Part shown: positions 1-14,175 of the stretch, piece after piece
Layout of the letters: each line of letters starts with the position of its first letter
How positions within the stretch are numbered: the first letter of the stretch is position 1
Assembly: GCF_035594125.1 (NCBI RefSeq)
Contig: NC_087156.1
Location: 11,291,306 to 11,355,305 of the forward strand
DNA length: 64,000 nucleotides
Source: Scylla paramamosain
Taxonomy: Eukaryota > Arthropoda > Malacostraca > Decapoda > Portunidae
Reading direction: 5' to 3'
Notes under the pieces: model-generated
What the model was told of the DNA's origin: nothing
Databases searched by the model: none
What the model saw: the letters and a program-made list of their open reading frames with translations, nothing else
Translations under genes and position numbers: made by a program

Positions 1-2790
1 GATATCTCTGGTAATTAGGCGTTTCCTAATTTAGAGTACCTTACATACATTTTAGTGTTTTTTATACGTAAGGAACTCAAAACAATCAAAATCCACTATA
101 TGGTAGTTATTCTGTTTGTACGTAAAGGTTATTTTCTATGCGTTTCACCGTTTTCGTATGGAAGAGGCTTAAAAACACTCAAAATACACGTTTTTTTAAT
201 GCTGTTTTGTATTCCCATATAGGGTGTTTTCTATGCTTTCTAGCATTATGGTGCCTAACACCCTGAAAAAAAAAAAAAAACTTTCAGAAGACACCTTTCT
301 TATAATGTCATTTCTTTTCCACATAAAAAGTTCTTTGTAAGGTTTTGGCGTTTTAGTATCAATGTGAAAAAAAAAAACTATCAAAATACAATGTTTTCTT
401 GATATTCTTCTGTTTCTGCATATAGTGTGTTATTCACGCGGTTTTGCGTTTTAATACTACAGAAGCTCAATAACGATCATAATATATTTTTTTTTTCGGT
501 AATATCGCTTTTTTTACATGACTTTCACTGTTTTGGAAACTGACACACTCGAAACACTTAAAATGCACGTTTCTGGTATGACATTTCGTTTCCAATACAG
601 AGTGCTTTGCATGCATTTTGGCGTTTTGGTACCTAACAATGTCATAAATTCTCTAAATAATCGTTTTTGGTAATACTGTTCTGTGTCTCCATATAGAGTG
701 CTATTCACGCGTTTTAGAGTTTTTCTACCTAAGAAGGCCAATAACTCATACAACATGTTTCTCGTAATGTTCTTTTGCTTCCCCATATAGGGTGCTTCGC
801 ATGCATTTTGATGTTTTGGTACTTAGCAATGTAAAAACACACTCAAAAAATACGTTTTTTGTAATGTTCTTTTCTTCATATAAAGTGCTAATTACTAGTT
901 TTAGCGTTTTGGTACCTAAAAGACTTTTCTTGTAATATTGTTTCCTTTCCTATATAGGGGACTTTGCATGCATTTTGCCGTTTTCGTATATAACAAGTTC
1001 AAAAACACTGAAAATACACGTTGTTGGTAATGTTATTCTGTTTCTCCACAAAGGGTGTTTTGTATGTGTTTTAGCGTTTTGGTTCGTTAGAACCTGAAAA
1101 AAAACCACGTTTTCTCGTAATGATTTGTATTGCAATAAATAAAAATTTCATAAAACATGTTTCTCGTAATGATTATTGCAATAATGTATTACAATAATAT
1201 GCAATAATGTGATTTTTAGCGGTTTGGTTCTTAAAACGCTGAAAAACACAAAAAAATGAAGGTTTCTGGTATATTCGTTTCATTTTCATATATAAAGTGC
1301 TTTACATGCATTTTTGCGTTTTGATACCTAACAATTTGGAAAACGGAACTCACGTTTTTGATAATGTAGTTTTCTTTCTCCATACAGAGCACGATTCACG
1401 TGTTTTAACGTTTTGGTACATAAGAATCAAAAAAAAAAAAAAAAAAACCTCATACACTTTTCTAGTAATATAATTTTATTTCATTATATAAATAACTTTA
1501 CATGCATTTTCCTGTTTCTGCACCAAACAAGCTCAAAAATACTCAAAATACACATTTTTGGATGTTATTTTGTTTCTCTATAAAACGTGTTTGGATACAT
1601 TTTATCGTTCTGGTTCGTAAGAAGCTCAAAAACACTCAAAAGACACACATTTGGTAATGTTGTGTGGTGCTTAAAACGCTGAAAACACTTAAATATCACG
1701 TTTCCAGTAATGTCGTTTGTGTCCCCATATAAAGTGCTTTGCATGTATTTTTGTGTGCTGGTAACTAACAACGTGAATAATAATCGAAACACAACTTTTT
1801 GGTCATGTTGTTTTGTTTCTCCATATAAAATGCTCGTCACGCATTTTAGAGTTTTGATACCTAAGAATCTCAAAAGCACTTATAATACACGTTTCTTGAC
1901 GTTTGTCTATTTCTGTTTTGTCTATTTCAAACGTAACGTTTGTCTATTTCTGTATACTGAGTATTCCAATATAGGATGCTTTCTATGCTTTTCAGCGTTT
2001 TGATGCTTAGCACGCTCTTAAAAAGATGTCGAGTGCTATTCATGCGTTTTAGCCACTTGGTACATAAGAAGCTCAAAAACACTTATAATACACGTTTCTC
2101 GTAATGTCTTTTCGTTTCCCCATATAGGATAAATTGCCTACATTTTGCATTTTTTTCTACTTAACGCTCAAAAATACTCAAAATATTTGTTTTTGGTAAT
2201 TTTATTCTGTTTCTTCTTAAAGGATTTTTTCCATGCGTTTTAGCGTCTTGGTACGTAATAAGATAATAATAAAGACTCAAAAGATACGTTTTTCGTAATT
2301 CTGATTTGTATTCCTATATAGAGTGATTTCCCTGCTTTTTATCGTTTTGCTGCCTACGACTCTCAAAAACACTCAAAAGACGTTTCGGGTAATGTTTCAT
2401 TTCAACATGTAGGGGCTTTGCATGCATTTTGGCGTTTTGCCACCTATTAATTTGAAAAAAAAAATCTCAAGACACGTTTTTGATAATGTTTTGTTTCTCG
2501 ATATACAGTGGTATACATTTATGTGCTTTAGCATTTTGGTACCTAGGAAGCTGAAAAAGAAAAAAAAAACTCATGATACACGTCTCTCGTAATGTTTTTT
2601 TTTTTTTTTGTCTCCTCATATAGAATACTTTGCATACATTTTGTAATTTTTTTTTCGTAACAATCTAAAACAAAAAATCAAAATACATGTTTTTTGTAAA
2701 CTTATACTCCTTCCTCATAATCGTATGTTTGCATGCGTATCGGGGTTTGGTACGTAAGCAGCTGAAAAACAATGAAAATAAATGTTTTTG

Positions 2791-2793
<3 letters not shown>

Positions 2794-2879
<86 letters not shown>
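2794..2879. repeat. (AT)n microsatellite inside a C monomer
   Basis: About 86 bp of pure AT replaces the middle of the early part of a C monomer. The monomer starts as TTTTTGATC and resumes after the tract as CCATGTAGGGTGCC. Confidence 0.95.
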
Positions 2880-2882
<3 letters not shown>

Positions 2883-4269
2883 TTTTCCATGTAGGGTGCC
2901 TTTAATGCCTTTTTATAATTTCGGTGCCTAGCTCGCTCAAAACTACTCAAAAGACACATTTCTGGAAATCTTTTTTTCCTTTTCGGTACTGAACAATGTG
3001 AAATACTGTCAAAATACACGTTTTTGGCAATGTTCTTCTGTTTCTCAATATAGTGTTATGCATGCGATTTCGTGTTTTGGTACCTAAGAAGCCAAAAAAC
3101 ACTCATAATACCCATTCCTCGTAATGTCCTTTCCTTTCCTCATATAGGGTACTTTCCATTCATTTTGGTGTTTTGGAACATAAGAAGCTCAAAATCTCTC
3201 AAAATGTTATTCTGTTCTTCCATATGAATTTTAACGTTCTTTTTACGTAACAAGTTCGAAAGCATTCAATATACTTGCTTTTGGTCCGGCTATTTTGTTT
3301 CTCCATTTAGGATGTTTTGCATGTGTTCTAATGTTTTGGTACATACGTAGCTAAAAAAAAAAAAAAATCACGACACGTTTTTTGGTAATGATGTGTTGTT
3401 TCTTCATATAGAGTGTTTTCCATGCTTTTTAGCGATTTTGTGCTTAACACGCTCATAAAGACTGAAAAACCATTTAGGTTGTATGCACATTGGCATTTTA
3501 GTGCTTAAAATGTGAAATGATATACATGTTTTTGATAAGGTTATAGTTTTTTTTTTTTTTTTGTAACATATACAGTGCCGTATAAGAGTTTTGGTATCGA
3601 ATCTGAAAAAAAAAAAAAACTTATGGTACACGTTTCTCGAAATGTCTTTTCGTTTCCCGATGTAAGATACTTTGCATCTATTTTGGCGCTTTTTTTTTCT
3701 ATGTAACAAGCCTAAACAACACCTAAAATACTTAATTTCGTAATATTATTGCTTTGCTTCACAAAGTGTATTTTCAATGCGTTTTTCCGTTTTTATCAGT
3801 AAGTAGCTCAAAAACACTCAAAAGACACGTTTTTCATTTTCATTTTTTTTTTGTCTGCATTCTCATATGGGGTCTTTTCCGTTGTTTTCAGCGTTTTAAT
3901 GCCTACCACGTTCATAAACACTTGAAAAAAACAAAAAAACACGTTCGTAGAAATGTCGTTTCATTTCCCCATATAAAGTGCATTGCTTGCTTTTTGGCGT
4001 TTTGGTACATAACAATATGAAATACACTTAAAATACACATTTTTAGTGATGTTCTTTTTCTCCATATAGAATGCTGTTCATACGTTTAAGTTCTTTGGTA
4101 CCTAAGAAGCTCAAAAACACTCATTATTATGAGCGACACGGTTGTCGTAAAGTTCTTTCGTTTAACCATTTAGGGTACTTCCCATGCATTTTGGCGTTTT
4201 TTTACGTAACAATCTCAAAAATACTCAAAATATTTGTTGCTTTAATGATATTCTTTTCTTCGTATAGAA

Positions 4270-4333
4270 CAGTGGTTCTCAAACTATGGGTCGCGACCCA
4301 AAGTTGGGTCGCGAGATCAATTTTGATGGGTCG
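4270..4333. mobile_element. hAT-like terminal fragment
   Basis: The stretch opens CAGTGGTTCTCAAACT, followed by the palindrome GGGTCGCGACCC at about 4288-4299 and a second GGGTCGCG. CAGTGGTTCTCAAAC-type ends are typical of hAT transposon terminal inverted repeats and their MITEs. No opposite end is seen, so only one terminus of about 64 bp survives. It joins a B-like monomer on the left to an E monomer on the right, with C and D missing. Confidence 0.55.
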
Positions 4334-5280
4334 TAATGTTTTGTTTCTCCATATAAAGTGCTATTTATGCATTTAGCGTTTTGGTACCTAAGAAGCTCAA
4401 AAACACTCATAATACACGTTTATCGTAATGTCTTTACGTTTCCCCATATAAGACACTTTACATGTATTTTAATATTTTTCTGTGTAACAATCTCAAAAAA
4501 CTTTCAAAATACTTATTATTGGTAAAGATATTATGTTTCTAAATGAAGGGTGTATACATGGGTTTTAGCGTTTTAATACGTGAGAAACTCAGAAACACTG
4601 ATAAGAGACATTTTGTAATGTTTCATTTTCTCATGTAGGGTGCTTTCCATGCTTTTCATCGTTTTAGGGCCTAGCAAGCTCATAAGCAGTGAATAGATAC
4701 GTTTCTGGAAATCTCGTTTCGTTCCCGATATAGGGTATTTGGCATGCATTTTGGTGTTATGGTACCTAACAATGTGAAATACACGTTTTTTTGGTAAATA
4801 CTGATCTCTTTCTCCATATATAAACGGTGCTTGATATTCATGGATTTTAGCGTTTTGGTATACAAGAAGCTCAAAAAACATTCAAAGTACTTTTTGGTAA
4901 TGTTATTATATTTTTCTATAAAAAAGGTATTTTCCATGTGTTTTAGCATTTTGGTACGCATGAAGTTCAAAACACTAAAAAGGCACGTCTTTTCTTAATG
5001 TTTTGCATTCCATATACGGTGAAATCCATGACTTTTAGCGTTCTGGTGCCTAACACATAAAACCACTCAAAAGACACCTTTCTCGGAATGTCGTTTCGTT
5101 TCTCTATATGGGGTAGTTTCCATGCATTTTAGCGTTTTTCTACGTAACAAGTTTAAAATACTCAAAATACTTGTTTTTTGTTAATGTTTTTCTACTTCTG
5201 CATAAGGGATGTTTTCCATGCATTTTTTGCCGTTTTCTACATAAGGATCTAAAAAAACACCGAGAAGAGACGTTTTTCGT

Positions 5281-6157
5281 AACACAAACAACATTGCAGC
5301 GATAAGAGAGAGGCTGAAGACAGTCAATTAGAGGAGAGTTGATGAGACGAAAACCTTTTTGATTCCACCCTGTCTAGAAAATCGGTATGAGTGAAACTCC
5401 CCCCAGACATGTGAAGCATACTCCATATATGGACGGATAAGGCCCCTGTACAAAGTTAGCATCTGGGTAGGGGGTGGGGGGAGGAGTGAGAAAAACTGGC
5501 TGAGACGTCTCAGAACACCTAACTTCATTGAAGCTGTTTTAGCTAGATATGAGATGTGAAGTTTCCAGTTCAGATTATAAGTAAAGGACAGACCGTTTAT
5601 TGTAGACGAGGGGGACAGTTGAATGTCATTGAAGAAGAGGGGATAGTTGTCTGGAAGGTTGTGTCGAGTTGATATTGGAGGTATTGAGTTTTTGAGGCAT
5701 TGAACAATACCAAGTTTGCTCTGCCCCAATCAGAAATTTTAGGAAGATCAGAAGTCAGGCGTTGTTTGGCTTCCCTGCGTGAAATGTTTACTTCCTGAAG
5801 GGTTGGATGTTTATGAAAAGACGTGGAAAAGTGCATGGTGGTATCATCAGCGCAAGAGTGGTTAGGAAAGCAAGTTTGGTTTAGAAAGTTATTGATGAAT
5901 AATAAGAAGAGAGTGGGTGACAGGACAGAACCCTGAGCAACACCACTGTTAATACATTTAGGAGAAGAACAGTGACCGTCTACCACAGCAGCAATAGAAC
6001 GGTCAGAAAGGAAACTTGAGATGAAGTTACAGAGAGAACGATAGAAGCCGTGGGAGGGTAGTTTGGAAATGAAAGCTTTGTGCCAGACTCTATCAAAAGC
6101 TTTTGATATATCCAAGGCAACAGCAAAAGTTTCACCAAAATCTCTAAAAGAGGACGA
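5281..6157 (-). mobile_element. Jockey-like LINE fragment, reverse transcriptase
   Basis: Both ends are abrupt joins to satellite. Read on the minus strand, the first part (6115-5597) encodes RT palm: motif A as DISKAFDRVWH, motif B as GVAQGSVLSPTLF where GVPQGSVLSP is usual, and motif C as CADDTTMH where FADD is usual. The second part, in another frame (5729-5328), carries the post-RT region with LRRLSQFF, LYRGLIRPYMEYASHVWG and an expanded proline run at 5461-5487. It is truncated at both ends, has no poly-A tail and has a frame break near 5700, so it is dead. The family resembles the LINE pieces at 25972 and 42571. The jockey-clade assignment is from general motif appearance. Confidence 0.8.
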
Positions 6158-7957
<1,800 letters not shown>

Positions 7958-7961
7958 TGCA
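7958..7961. repeat. Target-site duplication of E1, left copy (TGCA)
   Basis: TGCA precedes the LTR here and TGCA follows the other LTR at 18449-18452. The two flanks are the two halves of one D monomer, so the insertion point is well supported. The boundary may shift by 1-3 bp because the site is TATGCAT. Confidence 0.7.
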
Positions 7962-8473
7962 TGTTCCAGAGTGGTTTTTAATTATCAATTACCGTTGGAC
8001 ACTGTTCATTAGTTTCTTACCTTTGAGTAATAGGTAAAGTCACTCGTAGTGACTTTCTGTGGTTTTCAGGTGAATGTCAAAGGTGAACGTATAAAAATAT
8101 GTATATTTAGATATATGTACAGAGTTCTGGAGAAGGGTGCGGCGTGTACGGGACAACGGATGTCCTCTGCGTGGTACAGCGTTACACCCTGGCAAGAGAC
8201 TGCTAGAGCCGGCACAAGGGACGCTTAGCGCCTTCAAAAAGTGCTGACAGTAGAAATAGGGGCGGGTTGACCGCACTCACATTACATGAATATATTCATA
8301 ATTATAATTCTCTAATTACATAAATAAGGCAAGGGAAAAGCTACTTATAGCTAAAAATAATACGTGCCAAAATGCATTATGGAGAGATTAATTATGGAGA
8401 ATACTTAGATACTATAATGTTGGTGCTACCGATTACTTATCGATGGCAATAAAAGGAGTATGGAAAGTTCCAT

Positions 8474-8530
<57 letters not shown>

Positions 8531-8683
8531 CGTAGGATGGCGTGATCATATCCGCCCTACCCTTATATGCCAACACCCACTATCTACACTTATGCATATA
8601 TGTATACATACACTTATATTGCTAATCAGGCAAGGCATTATAAATACAATACATCTTATTATTAATCATGTGGCACCGTTGCA
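7962..8683 (-). repeat. E1 3' LTR
   Basis: The 722-bp sequence starts TGTTCCAGAG on the plus strand and ends ACCGTTGCA, giving a TG...CA LTR on the minus strand. It matches 17747-18448 and 30618-31322 along its length with scattered substitutions. It includes a (GT)n tract. No clear polypurine tract adjoins it: the minus-strand bases next to it read GGCGACCGAGCGA. Confidence 0.9.
8475..8529. repeat. (GT)n in E1 3' LTR
   Basis: About 27 GT units. The partner LTR has only about 12 at 18270-18293, and E2 has an interrupted tract of about 36 bp at 31132-31167. Confidence 0.95.
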
Positions 8684-8736
8684 TCGCTCGGTCGCCTACT
8701 TGACGCGTCCTCGCGAATACAGTGTACCTAACCATG

Positions 8737-10408
8737 TTATGTGTATGAAACTCCTTGATTATGACGTTTACGTCTACTATCAAGATATACATACAAATTT
8801 AAGGCTTTCCTAACACACACATATAAAAACATTATCAAGAACATGAAAATAAGGCAAGGTGACAGGACACTTGGACAGAGAATTCCAGGTTTCAGATATA
8901 CTGGTAAAGATGTCTCTAGAGCCTCTGAAAACTCTTCTGTGTTTGAGAAGGAAAGAGTGGATAAGGAGTTTGTTATTAAAGAAATCCTTGACTTTGTCAG
9001 ATTCTCCAGGGAGGTGACAGGGAAAACCCTATATGAAAGGTCTGTCGTGAAAGCTAAGTGAATCCTAGAAGGGCCAGTGGTTAGTTTAATAGAACGTACA
9101 TGACAAGCATCTTTTACCGCATAACCTCTATAACCGTATAACCTCCTCAGAGGTTGTCCCTTCTGGTCAAGTCACGGAGACAAAATGTTTCTGTGAAATA
9201 AAAGTAATGATATCCATGAAAGTTACAATGGAAAATAGGTTTTGAAACCATATGCTTGCATGCACAGAGTGATAGAGCTGCAGACGCCTGTGAACGTGTC
9301 AAGACGACTTCACAAATACCATTTACTACAGGTAAGAAGGCAAATTGGATACTTGAACAATGGTACAAATGTGAATATAAAGATTTACAACGTTTTAATT
9401 CAGTTAAATCTCCAATTGTATATAATGAAAAGTCCTTGGCTATTAGCACTAAGGAAGGATTCATGTCCAGTGTCATCACAGAATTATTAACGGAGAATGG
9501 GAAAGGTTTAATCTCATAGGCCTCAAAATGATCCTGAGATATGTTTACAATTATTGCATCTGTGGTCAAGGTAGCTTCTAGCAATGGATAGTAATATTGG
9601 ATCATGTTCGCTGCATACAGTGGTGTCAATTTGTAGATTGACTGACCAATTCCTAGTGTGTGAAGCAAATCCTCTTCAGGAAATAGTGAAGTTGTTATTC
9701 TGCCATTGACAGCATCCACCATATTGCGAATTATCGCTTCAATAATGGAGAGAACTGAACCCATGGAAGCTTTAAATACATGCAAAGCTTGATCTATAAC
9801 CACAACGTGATTTATCACATCTAAACTATGTAAAGCATTATCAAGCAGTTGCTAAATCATTTGAGTACTGTAATTACTCACTGAGATTAGATTCTAATTT
9901 AACTATTTTATTGTGATGCAGGTTCAGGACCTTCTTATTAGTAGCTGCAACCGTTATTAGTTGATCATAATGTTTCCTTAAATCCTGTACATCCTCGTCC
10001 AAGGCGGTGCCAAAGAGATATTGAGACAGTTGTCCCAACCCATTTATGAGTCCTCTTTTGGTACGAGCGTGCACTGGATGAAGGTTGTAATCATGCTGAG
10101 ATTGGTTCAATTTTCCATGCAAAAATTCTACCCTTGCTTTTAAAGCTTTGATTATGGTTTGAGAGAAAATTTGCGTCTGTAAGTAAGGATTCCAATTCGT
10201 GAAAGGAGTTATCCAAAGTTTTTGAGACAGTGTCGAGGTCCAAAGGTACGGAAAATAAGGTAGAAAAAGGATATCAAACCAGAAGAACATCTATTAAGGT
10301 TACTTCCCCAAGATGTGTGGTGAGAGCCCCAGATTTGACATGCAACGCAGTGGACGCTTGTAGCACCTGCAGCATGCTCAAGTAGGTAACCAGGAGGCCC
10401 AGTGCCAT
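8737..10408 (-). pseudogene. env: E1 env: baculovirus-F-like envelope glycoprotein, broken
   Basis: The start is ATG at 10408, directly after a splice-acceptor-like TTATTTACAG and 20 nt past the pol stop. The first residues MALGLLVTYLSMLQ form a signal peptide. Codon 45 is TGA (10276-10274) where E2 has CGA. Further on, in another frame, is a furin-type site RTKR (10065-10054) followed by GLINGLGQ, then FGTALDEDVQDLRK, the pattern of F-type fusion proteins of errantiviruses and baculoviruses. More frame breaks occur near 9874-9820 and 9150. The last part (about 9120-8737) is open and includes a hydrophobic anchor LIFMFLIMFLYVCV and a basic tail ending at TAA 8739-8737. The span would be about 557 codons, usual for such Env. 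The role in living relatives is membrane fusion; this copy cannot make it. Confidence 0.85.
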
Positions 10409-10419
10409 CTGTAAATAAT
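10409..10419 (-). promoter_or_regulatory. Candidate env splice acceptor in E1
   Basis: The minus strand reads TTATTTACAG immediately before the env ATG. Errantivirus env is known to be made from a spliced RNA. The same acceptor precedes env in E2 (32792-32802). The functional assignment is inference. Confidence 0.5.
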
Positions 10420-10427
10420 GCAGGCAA

Positions 10428-13400
10428 TTAGTTGCGTGAGCGCAGGTTGTACCTATGCGTCTTTATAGTATTAGTAGAATTATGGTTTGTAACCTGATCA
10501 GTAGTACTCTCTGTTGATGATTCGATCTGAGCATTAGTCTTCACAAGCCGATCACTATGTACTATCTCAACAGTGTTAAGAAGAGGGTCATGCACCTCAA
10601 ATTTATTACCATGTAACTGGCGGACAACCGAGCATGGACCACTAAATTCTGAGGAGAGTTTGGAGGTCCTGTCCGGATGAGGAACTTTAACTGTGTCTCC
10701 AACCTGTATCGTGACAGGAATCGCACGCTTGTGTTGTCTAGCCATCATTTCTGCCCTAGAAGCTTGTAGCCTACTTCCGACATTAGCATGAATGTCCTTG
10801 AAGACATGCATACGTTGTTTACCATAGTCATCTACGTTGTAGACTGGAGTTTGTGGACTTGCCAACATATATTAAGGAAGATTTTTATCTTCTACCATAC
10901 AATATATAATGTGGGGATTTCCAAGTACTTTCACACACTGAACTGTTAATGCAGGCACCAACATGTGGTAACCAGTCCCCCCAGTCCTCATGTAGACTGT
11001 TTACAACTGGACGAAGAGCCTCCAGGATTTTCCTGTTTGCTCTTTCTACCAGTCCGTTTGAAGAAGGATGGTAAACCACAGTGTAGGTGTGTTTGATGTT
11101 GTACTGTGTACATATACCTTGTAAAATTTCATTGCGAAATTCAGATCCATTATCACTTAACAACACTCGAGGTGTTGAGTATGGACAAAACAATTTAGCT
11201 ACTAGTGCATGCGCTACATATTTAGCAGATTTTTCCTTTAAAGGTGAGAGAACCACGAACCTTGAAAAATGGTCTACTGACACAAGTAGGTACTGCGAGC
11301 CTTTTTGACTTTTGGGTAATTGAAGAAGATCAATGGAGACAATGTCCCAAGGTCGCTCAGGTAGTGGATATTCCAGTATTGGGGCGGATCCTTTTACCGC
11401 ACCCTTGTGCTTTGCACATGATATACACTTGGCAACATAATTTCTATGTCAGTGCGCATGGTAGGCCAATAGCAGCTTTTACGCGCTGCTTGTAGAGTTC
11501 GCACTCTTCCTGGATGTCCCGCACTTGGCATGTGCACAAAGATAAGTATGACAGGGACTAAACTCTCAGGAATGATGTGCTGCTTAATAGAATCTCCCAT
11601 TTGGGGATTATGTCGACACAGAACATTGTCTGGTGACTTGAAGAATTGAGAGAATGGTATATTTAGACGTGGAAGATTATCTTCGCCGGACTCCAGAGCA
11701 TGTATGATAGACCATATTTCATGCTCTCGCTGTGTTTTACCTAATTCCTTCAAGGTGAAGTTATTTACAGGGATCGAGTCACTGACAGCTCCCGCAAGCA
11801 CATTTCGTGAAAGAGCGTAGGCTACTACATTAGCACGACCTGGCAAGTACTTGACTACTGGAGCAAATTCCTGCATGGTACAGTACCATCTTGCCACTCG
11901 TACAGTTAAATTTTTCCCTTTGAACAGTTCAATAACGGGTGCATGATCCGTGTAGACTGTAATTGGATATCCAAGGATAATGTCCTTAAAATGTTTTAAA
12001 GCCCAAACTACTGCAAGTGTTTCTTGATGAGTGACAGAGTAATTAGACTCCGCTGAATTAAGCACACGACTTGCATATACTATTACATAGTTTTTGCCTC
12101 TGGCATCTGTCTGCATCAGTACTGCTCCTAATCCTAGAGAAGAAGCATCCGTGCAAATAATGAACGGCTCTGAATGCTCTGGGAAAACAAGTACAGGTGC
12201 ATTTGTTAGTAGTGATTGTAATTCATTGAAACTTTGTTCATGAGCAACATCCCAATGGAAAGCAACATCCTTTTTAAGGAGTTTAGTAAATGGGGATGCA
12301 ATTGCCGCAAAATTCTTGATGAAAGGACGGTAATATCCTGCAAGGCCTAGGAAAGATCTGACATTCTCCACCGATTTAGGTTGAGGAAACTTCTGCAGAG
12401 CTATGACCTTTTCATCCACTGTGTAGATTCCTTCATCATCAACTACATGGCCAAGAAATTTTATTTTGGCTTTTAGAAATTCACATTTAGAAAGCTTTCC
12501 TTGAAGTCCAGCTTCCTCAAGCTTCTGTAGGACTAATTTTAAACTCTCCAGATGGGACTCTTGATCCTTACTAGCGATGATTATATCATCAAGGTATGCA
12601 AACAGTTTTGCCAAATAAACCCGTGAAAATATTGTTAATTATTCTCTGGAATCCGGAGCGGATTTTAATCCAAAAGGCATACGTAATCATTCGTAATGGC
12701 CACTAGGCGTACTGAACGCCGTTATTTCCCGTGAAGTGGGTGCTAAGGGAACCTGTCAGTATCCTGACAACAGGTCTAAAGTAAAGAAAATTTTGTTTCC
12801 ACGACCTAAGGACAATAGAAGGTCGCTCAGGACAGGTAAAGGAAAATGATCATCCACAGTGACATCATTGACCTGTCGGAAATCGATTACCGACCTGAAA
12901 GATTTATCTTTCTTGGAAACCAAAAAGATTGGTGAATTACAAGGAGAGCACGATTCTTGAATCACTCCCTTGTCAATCATGTCATGAATCATGTCATCTA
13001 CAGTCGCCCTCTGACTATGAGACAAACGATAAGCTGGTATATATACTGGCTTAGTGTTTGGTTTTAACCTAATGTGGTGTTCCGCTCGATCGGTCACACC
13101 TAAGGGTTCTCCAGGTAGTGCCCGGATATTGCGATACTTCCCCATTAAGTCCAAGAGCGCGGGCCTCATTTCGGGGTAGTCTACAACATTGACAAACGAA
13201 CATAGGGTTGGCGCCTGCCCCAGCTCGGTGTCAACAGCAGACTGACTCACCGAGGAAACGCAGGCTCCAGGCAGAAAACTGGGTTCTGGCACCACTTTCT
13301 TGTCATAAACCAGGCAATTTCCAAGGAAAAGACCTTGTTTGATCCTCCACTACTGGAGGTGAACCTCCAGTAGTGTTCACCACCATGGCATCAGTGACAT

Positions 13401-14175
13401 GACCCTTTCTAATTGTGGAAAGAGTCGATTCAACAGCCAATCGCCTGACATTACCTATACCTTCAAGACAGATGTCACTACCTACAGGAGCTTCTGGAAC
13501 ACGAATTGTAATCCGTTTTGCCACACGAGCAGGAATGTCATAATTGGCATTGACAATTGCTTTGGCTTCCCTCCATGCTTCTGTTATATCCTTATCTCTC
13601 ATAGGAGACTGGACAGATGGAATTGTTTGAGGCTCCCCATTGGATCTTTGTCCCTTCCGTAATAAAGAACCGTTAATGGGTTGCCTGGAAACCAAAGGTG
13701 CAGGATGTTAGATGTTTTCCGCAGTACATGACTGTATTTTGTTTTGGATAGATTACTATCTGGTGAGACTTCATGGCTCTAAGCCCTAACAAGCCGTCAG
13801 AAGGAAGTTTAAAGTTACTGACTACATAGAAATCAGTTTGAATAGGCTGAGTATTCTTAGATAGACTTACTGGCAAGGAAATTTTTCCTAAGATTTTCAG
13901 GGCAGACCAAGTGACACCAGAAAGATTCAAGTCACTTGGACGGAGCATCTATTTACCACCGCGTGAATTCTGTTTCAGAATCTTATAAGATTCTTCAGAG
14001 ATCACGTTTACTGTGGCTCCAGTGTCTACAGCCAAAGATAAGCGATGCTTACCTACCCTCGTTGGTAATGCCATTATGTCTGTTTGGTTGTTGGCAGCAT
14101 TTATGGTTGAATACACTGACATGTCAGAAGAATTTGCTGCCTTAGCGTCTTGCGCATTTAGATGTTTTAGTCGGA
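10428..14175 (-). pseudogene. pol: E1 pol: protease-RT-RNase H-integrase, broken
   Basis: Frame relative to gag is -1. Protease has VDTGA at about 14029-14012 and LLGLRAM at about 13790; TGG changed to TAG at 13951-13949 breaks it. RT N-half lies at 13295-12756 with VIDFRQVNDVTVDDHFPLP and LDLLSGY, then TGA in place of the Trp seen in E2. RT catalytic YLDD is at 12598-12587. RNase H has CTDASSLGLGAVLM, ETLAVVWALK and VYTDHAP, but the terminal ADALSR-type motif reads AYALSR, so the last catalytic Asp is lost. Integrase has HPGR...YW (zinc domain), WDIVSID, LLSDNGSEF and NGLVERANR (D,D,E), a frameshift near 10890, and a C-terminal GP-containing domain ending YNLRSRN. Full length would be about 1240 codons. 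Confidence 0.9.
13348..13375. repeat. Perfect snap-back palindrome in E1 pol
   Basis: CACTACTGGAGGT, then GA, then its exact reverse complement. E2 has only the right arm at this place (about 35715), so the left arm is a templated inverted gain or a local rearrangement in E1. It breaks the reading frame. Confidence 0.75.

Larger units (their letters stand above)
1..5280 (+). repeat. Five-monomer HOR satellite, forward block 1
   Basis: Tandem monomers of about 96 bp occur in fixed order A-B-C-D-E. A starts TTTCTCGTAATGTC and carries GTACGTAACAAGCTC. B carries CTCCATAAAGGGTG and GTACGTAAGAAGCTC. C carries GTATTCCCATATAGGG and GGTGCCTAACACGCTC. D starts TTTCTGGAAATGTCG and carries CCTAACAATGTG. 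E carries CTCCATATAGAGTGCTATTC and CCTAAGAAGCTC. One full unit is A 2095, B 2190, C 2289, D 2383, E 2477, next A 2583, which is 488 bp. Copies are diverged and some monomers are lost (after E near 4870 the next is B). The short ORFs here are chance frames of the repeat. No gene is seen. Confidence 0.9.

Noticed and set aside
196..5000. Many 60-130-codon ORFs such as LGTKTLKRMNSTLYGE-type peptides
   Set aside because: They are the 32-codon translation of the 96-bp satellite monomer, and are broken and non-homologous to known proteins as far as I can judge.
5461..5487. G-rich run (GGGTAGGGGGTGGGGGG) as a G-quadruplex regulator
   Set aside because: It lies inside a dead LINE fragment as an expansion of the codons for a proline run. 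No regulatory context.
8684..8736. Polypurine tract next to the E1 3' LTR
   Set aside because: Only a weak purine-rich GGCGACCGAGCGA is present. Not strong enough to annotate.
8843..9061. 72-codon plus-strand ORF kept in both retroelement copies (also 31483-31701)
   Set aside because: The minus strand of the same stretch reads as the Env C-terminus with membrane anchor and basic tail in the right gene order. The plus ORF is most likely its antisense shadow.
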